Assembly: GCA_016297585.1 (NCBI GenBank)
Contig: JAEDGJ010000105.1
Span: 1 to 8,539, forward strand
Length of the DNA: 8,539 bases
Source: Clostridiaceae bacterium
Lineage (GTDB): Bacteria; Bacillota; Clostridia; Oscillospirales; QAMX01
Direction: 5' to 3'
Shown: positions 5,729 to 8,539 of the stretch, one piece after another
How positions within the stretch are numbered: the stretch's first letter is position 1
Layout of the letters: each line of letters starts with the position of its first letter
The notes under the pieces: generated by a model
Database searches by the model: none
What the model was told of the DNA's origin: nothing
What the model saw: the letters and a program-made list of their open reading frames with translations, nothing else
Position numbers and translations under genes: made by a program

Positions 5729-6933
5729 GGACTTCGATTGTAAGGGCGGCTGCGGGCTATGTGCGGGTCGAGGTGCGCGGTATGTACGCCCACCGCGTGC
5801 TGGACGCCTGCGCGCGCGAGTCGCTCGGGATCTCCGATATCGAGGCGGCCGGGCCGCAGCGGCTGCGGTTTTCCGTGCCGCTGACCGGCTTTCCGGAGCT
5901 GCGCCCCATCGTGCGCAAAAACGCGTGCCGGCTGCACATCGTCTCCCGCGGCGGGCTGCCGTTCTGGCTGCGCTCCATGCGGGAAAGGGCGGGCTTTTTC
6001 ATCGGCGCGGCGCTCTGCGTCGCCGTTTTCTGGTGCCTGACCTCGTATATCTGGACGATCGAGGTGGTCGGCAACGAAACGCTCTCGTCGGCGCAGATCC
6101 TGCGCGCGCTGGAGCCGTACGGCGTCGTGCGGGGCGCGGCGATCGCGTCGGTCCACAACGAGTCGGTGCGCAACGGCGTGCTGTGCGACCTGCCGGAGCT
6201 GTCGTTTCTGACGGTGCGGTTCGAGGGCTCCCATGCCGTGGTCGAGGTGCGGGAGCGCCGGGTGCCGCCGGAGGTGGCGGACGACGGCGCGTACTGCGAC
6301 ATCGTCGCGGCGGAGGCGGGGCTTGTGACGATGGTCCGCGCGCGGCAGGGCACGGCGGCGGTGACGGAGAATATGCTCGTCGAGAAGGGCGACCTGCTCG
6401 TGGCGGGCGAGATGCGCTACCGGCTCCATCCGGGCGGGTACCGGGCGTATGAGGAGTACGGCGTGTTCCCCGTGCGGGCGGATGCCGACGTGCTCGCGCG
6501 CGTCTGGAAGACCGCGAGAGCCGCGGCGCCGCTGGAGACGTTCGAAAAAATCGGCACGGGACGAAAAAAGGTGCGCTGGGCGCTGGTTTTCGGGGCGCGA
6601 CGCGTCAATCTTTACTTTTCGACCGATATTTTTGAGTCCGGATGTGATATAATAACGGCAAGGCGGAATTTCGAGCCGCTTTCCGGCGTCCGTCTGCCGG
6701 TGACGCTGGTGCGCGAGACCTGCACCTATTACGACCGGGTCGCATCGGTGTCCGACGAGGCGGCGCTGACGGAATCGCTGAAGGAAGAGGCGCTGCGGAT
6801 GCTGGAGGAGATGACCGCGGGCGCGCGCCTGACCGTGAACAACATCCGCACGGCGGTACTGCACGGCACGGTATACGCCACCGCGACCGGGGAGACCGTG
6901 CAGAATATCGCGGTCAGCCGTCCGAAAACATAA
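5725..6933 (+). CDS. yqfD: Sporulation membrane protein YqfD
   Basis: This 402-residue protein belongs to the YqfD family (PF06898), whose members are about 400 residues. In Bacillus it is a SigE-regulon membrane protein involved in sporulation, with no known enzymatic activity. The N-terminal cytoplasmic domain (1-85) begins GYVRVEVRGMYAHRVLDAC. One membrane helix (about 90-112, FFIGAALCVAVFWCLTSYIW) is followed directly by IEVVGNETLSSAQIL, a POTRA-like start also seen in FtsQ-type proteins. The rest is a large extracytoplasmic domain. The start is GTG at 5725, overlapping the yqfC stop, with AGGGGG at 5706-5711 somewhat far upstream. A TTG at 5701 in the same frame is less likely. Codons for residues 309-310 are two consecutive rare ATA codons that form a promoter-like element for the downstream genes. 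Confidence 0.93.
   Translation: MRTSIVRAAAGYVRVEVRGMYAHRVLDACARESLGISDIEAAGPQRLRFSVPLTGFPELRPIVRKNACRLHIVSRGGLPFWLRSMRERAGFFIGAALCVAVFWCLTSYIWTIEVVGNETLSSAQILRALEPYGVVRGAAIASVHNESVRNGVLCDLPELSFLTVRFEGSHAVVEVRERRVPPEVADDGAYCDIVAAEAGLVTMVRARQGTAAVTENMLVEKGDLLVAGEMRYRLHPGGYRAYEEYGVFPVRADADVLARVWKTARAAAPLETFEKIGTGRKKVRWALVFGARRVNLYFSTDIFESGCDIITARRNFEPLSGVRLPVTLVRETCTYYDRVASVSDEAALTESLKEEALRMLEEMTAGARLTVNNIRTAVLHGTVYATATGETVQNIAVSRPKT
6645..6653 (+). promoter_or_regulatory. Probable internal extended -10 promoter upstream of phoH
   Basis: TGATATAAT is an exact extended -10 element (TGn followed by consensus TATAAT). It lies in an unusually AT-rich pocket (about 6607-6656) of a GC-rich coding region. 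There is no good -35 box 16-18 bases upstream (GATATT at 17), which extended -10 promoters can do without. Transcription would begin near 6660, about 300 bases before phoH. It would let phoH and the glycosyltransferase be expressed in growing cells while yqfC-yqfD stay sporulation-specific. The element is seen; activity is inferred. Confidence 0.5.
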
Positions 6934-6955
6934 AAAATCTTTACGGAATACGGAT

Positions 6956-6960
6956 GAGGA
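6956..6960 (+). promoter_or_regulatory. Shine-Dalgarno site deciding the phoH start
   Basis: GAGGA ends five bases before the ATG at 6966. The upstream in-frame ATG at 6954 overlaps this site and has no comparable ribosome site of its own, so 6966 is preferred. Confidence 0.6.
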
Positions 6961-6965
6961 CGCAC

Positions 6966-7973
6966 ATGATAGAACAGAGCATCAATGTGGAACGAATGGA
7001 GCAGATCCTGGACGTTTTCGGCTCGTTTGACGAGAATATCCGCCTGATCGAGCAGGAGCTGGGCGTGCGGTTCGCCATGCGCGACGCCGAGCTGAAGGTG
7101 ACGGGAGAGGCGGAGAACGTCATGCTCGCGGTGCGCGCCGTGGAGGGGCTTTTGACGCTGTCCGCGAGAGGGGAGCGTGTGGACGCGCAGACGGTGCATT
7201 ATGTGCTGTCGCTTGTGCGCGAGGGTCAGGAGGAGCGCGTGCAGGAGCTTGCCTCCGACGTCGTCTGCGTGACGGTCAAGGGCAAGCCCATCAAGGCCAA
7301 GACCATCGGACAGAAGAATTACCTCGACGCGATCCGCAAAAACACGATCACCTTCGGCGTCGGCCCCGCCGGTACCGGCAAAACCTACCTCGCCGTCGCG
7401 ATGGCGGTCGCGGCGTTCCGGGATAAGCAGATCAACCGCATCATCATCACCCGCCCGGCGATCGAGGCGGGCGAAAAGCTCGGCTTTCTGCCCGGCGACC
7501 TGCAGAGCAAGGTCGATCCCTACCTGCGGCCGCTGTACGACTCCCTATTCGATATGCTCGGCGCGGAAAACTACCACCGCTATGTCGAACGGGGCAACAT
7601 CGAGGTCGCTCCGCTGGCCTATATGCGCGGGCGGACGCTGGACGACTCCTTCATCATTCTCGACGAGGCGCAGAACACGACGCCGGAGCAGATGAAGATG
7701 TTCCTGACGCGTCTCGGCGCGGGCTCGAAGGCGATCGTCAACGGCGACATCACGCAGATCGACCTGCCCGCCGGCAAACAGAGCGGCCTGCGGGAGGCCG
7801 TTTCGGTGCTCGACAATGTCAAGGACATCGCGATCTGCCGCCTGACGGAGCGCGACGTGGTGCGCCATGAGCTGGTGCAGCGCATCATCCGCGCCTACGA
7901 TGCCTACGAGCAGAAGAAAAAGAAGCGCTATACGGTCTCTGCGAAGGGCAGACCGCTTGGAAGAAAGGGATAA
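6966..7973 (+). CDS. phoH: PhoH family ATPase
   Basis: This 335-residue cytosolic P-loop ATPase belongs to the PhoH/YbeZ family (PF02562), named for phosphate-starvation induction in E. coli and thought to act in RNA metabolism. Its exact job is unsettled. The N-terminal region (about 1-100) has a KH-like pattern around LGVRFAMRDAELKVTGEAENV, suggesting RNA contact; this is inference. The ATPase core starts at TIGQKNYLDAI. Walker A is GPAGTGKT at 133-140, TRPAIEAGEKLGFLPGD is the family signature, and Walker B is FIILDEAQN with Asp233-Glu234. NGDITQIDLP is a further conserved motif. The C-terminus is lysine-rich. Length and domain order are normal. The start at 6966 is chosen for its GAGGA site; 6954 would add four residues. 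The gene follows yqfD after 32 bases and is itself followed by a glycosyltransferase three bases later. Confidence 0.96.
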   Translation: MIEQSINVERMEQILDVFGSFDENIRLIEQELGVRFAMRDAELKVTGEAENVMLAVRAVEGLLTLSARGERVDAQTVHYVLSLVREGQEERVQELASDVVCVTVKGKPIKAKTIGQKNYLDAIRKNTITFGVGPAGTGKTYLAVAMAVAAFRDKQINRIIITRPAIEAGEKLGFLPGDLQSKVDPYLRPLYDSLFDMLGAENYHRYVERGNIEVAPLAYMRGRTLDDSFIILDEAQNTTPEQMKMFLTRLGAGSKAIVNGDITQIDLPAGKQSGLREAVSVLDNVKDIAICRLTERDVVRHELVQRIIRAYDAYEQKKKKRYTVSAKGRPLGRKG

Positions 7974-7976
7974 GCC

Positions 7977-8539
7977 GTGAAGATCGCACTGTATACCGAT
8001 TCGTTCCTGCCGGTCGTGGACGGCGTCGGCCGCGTCGTCGTGCAGTACGCCGATTCCCTCGCCGCGCGCGGACACGAGGTCTATGTCCTCTGTCCGCAGG
8101 CGGATACGGGCTTTCGCGGCGGGCTGCCGTATGAGATCGTCGACTACGTCGGTACGGCGCTGCCGCCGACGCCGCAGTACCGCGCGGGCGTGCCGCTGCT
8201 GGACGCCAATTTCCGCAACCGCGAGCAGATGCTCTCGTTTGACATCATCCATGCGCATTCCCCCGGCACGACGGGGCTGGAGGCGGTGCGTCAGGCGGCG
8301 CGGCGGGGCATTCCGCTGGTCGGCACGTTCCATTCCAAGTACTACGACGACGTCCGGCGCGTGACGCACAGCGACGCGCTCGCGACGGTCGGCGCACGCT
8401 ATGTCGCCGAGTTTTACCGGCACTGCACCGAGGTCTGGACGGTCAGCATGAACGCCGCGGAGACGCTGCGCGACTACGGCTATCCCGGCGGCATCCGCCT
8501 GATGCCCAACGGCACCGACCGGACGCCGATCTTTGAGGA
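7977..8539 (+). CDS. Glycosyltransferase family 4 protein, N-terminal half, cut by window edge
   Basis: These are the first 187 residues of a GT-B-fold glycosyltransferase of family 4, which usually has 370-420 residues. Such enzymes transfer sugars from nucleotide donors to lipids or polysaccharides at the cytoplasmic membrane face. The opening KIALYTDSFLPVVDGVGRVV is the classic family N-terminus with its glycine-rich loop. FDIIHAHSPGTTGLEA, PLVGTFHSKYYDD and VWTVSMNAAETLRDYG follow in the usual order, and MPNGTD near the right edge is the usual interdomain motif. The donor-binding domain lies beyond the window, so donor and acceptor cannot be assigned. Glycolipid glucosyl- or mannosyltransferase is plausible. 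The GTG start at 7977 has AAAGGGA six bases upstream, inside the end of phoH, and the 3-base gap implies coupling to phoH. Confidence 0.9.
   Translation, partial: MKIALYTDSFLPVVDGVGRVVVQYADSLAARGHEVYVLCPQADTGFRGGLPYEIVDYVGTALPPTPQYRAGVPLLDANFRNREQMLSFDIIHAHSPGTTGLEAVRQAARRGIPLVGTFHSKYYDDVRRVTHSDALATVGARYVAEFYRHCTEVWTVSMNAAETLRDYGYPGGIRLMPNGTDRTPIFE

Overview
The window is an ordinary-looking stretch of chromosome from a GC-rich, endospore-forming Firmicute, most likely a member of the Clostridia. The sporulation genes ylbJ, yqfC and yqfD point to a spore former. The strongly GC-biased third codon positions and the glutamine-dependent NAD synthetase fit high-GC gut clostridial lineages such as Oscillospirales or Christensenellales-like groups. 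The genus cannot be read from the sequence. There is no tRNA, rRNA, CRISPR array, insertion sequence or phage gene. Genes are packed tightly, and most of the long antisense reading frames are by-products of the high GC content.

Layout. (1) Positions 1-987, minus strand: N-terminal two thirds of an M32 metallocarboxypeptidase that runs off the left edge. (2) Positions 988-1145: a divergent control region with two near-consensus SigA promoters placed back to back, their -35 boxes forming an inverted repeat. (3) Positions 1149-4212, plus strand: a two-gene unit made of a URO-D/corrinoid-methyltransferase-like protein and full-length NadE. (4) Positions 4168-5346, minus strand: ylbJ, a sporulation membrane protein that converges on nadE and overlaps its 3' end by 45 bp. 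(5) Positions 5447 to the right edge, plus strand: yqfC, yqfD, phoH and a family-4 glycosyltransferase. They form a compact run with a 4-bp overlap, a 32-bp gap and a 3-bp gap. The glycosyltransferase runs off the right edge.

How the genes work together. ylbJ diverges from yqfC-yqfD across about 100 bp, so three proteins of the mother-cell (SigE) programme known from Bacillus sit side by side. The yqfC-yqfD-phoH order is the conserved Firmicute arrangement. Here, however, phoH is followed by a glycosyltransferase rather than the pgpH/ybeY genes seen in Bacillus. An extended -10 element inside the 3' part of yqfD, built from two consecutive rare ATA codons, could give phoH and the glycosyltransferase their own vegetative promoter, independent of sporulation.

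No clearly new system is visible. The points most worth checking are the back-to-back promoters, the probable internal phoH promoter, the orphan zinc-motif methyltransferase-like gene coupled to nadE, and the glycosyltransferase that follows phoH.
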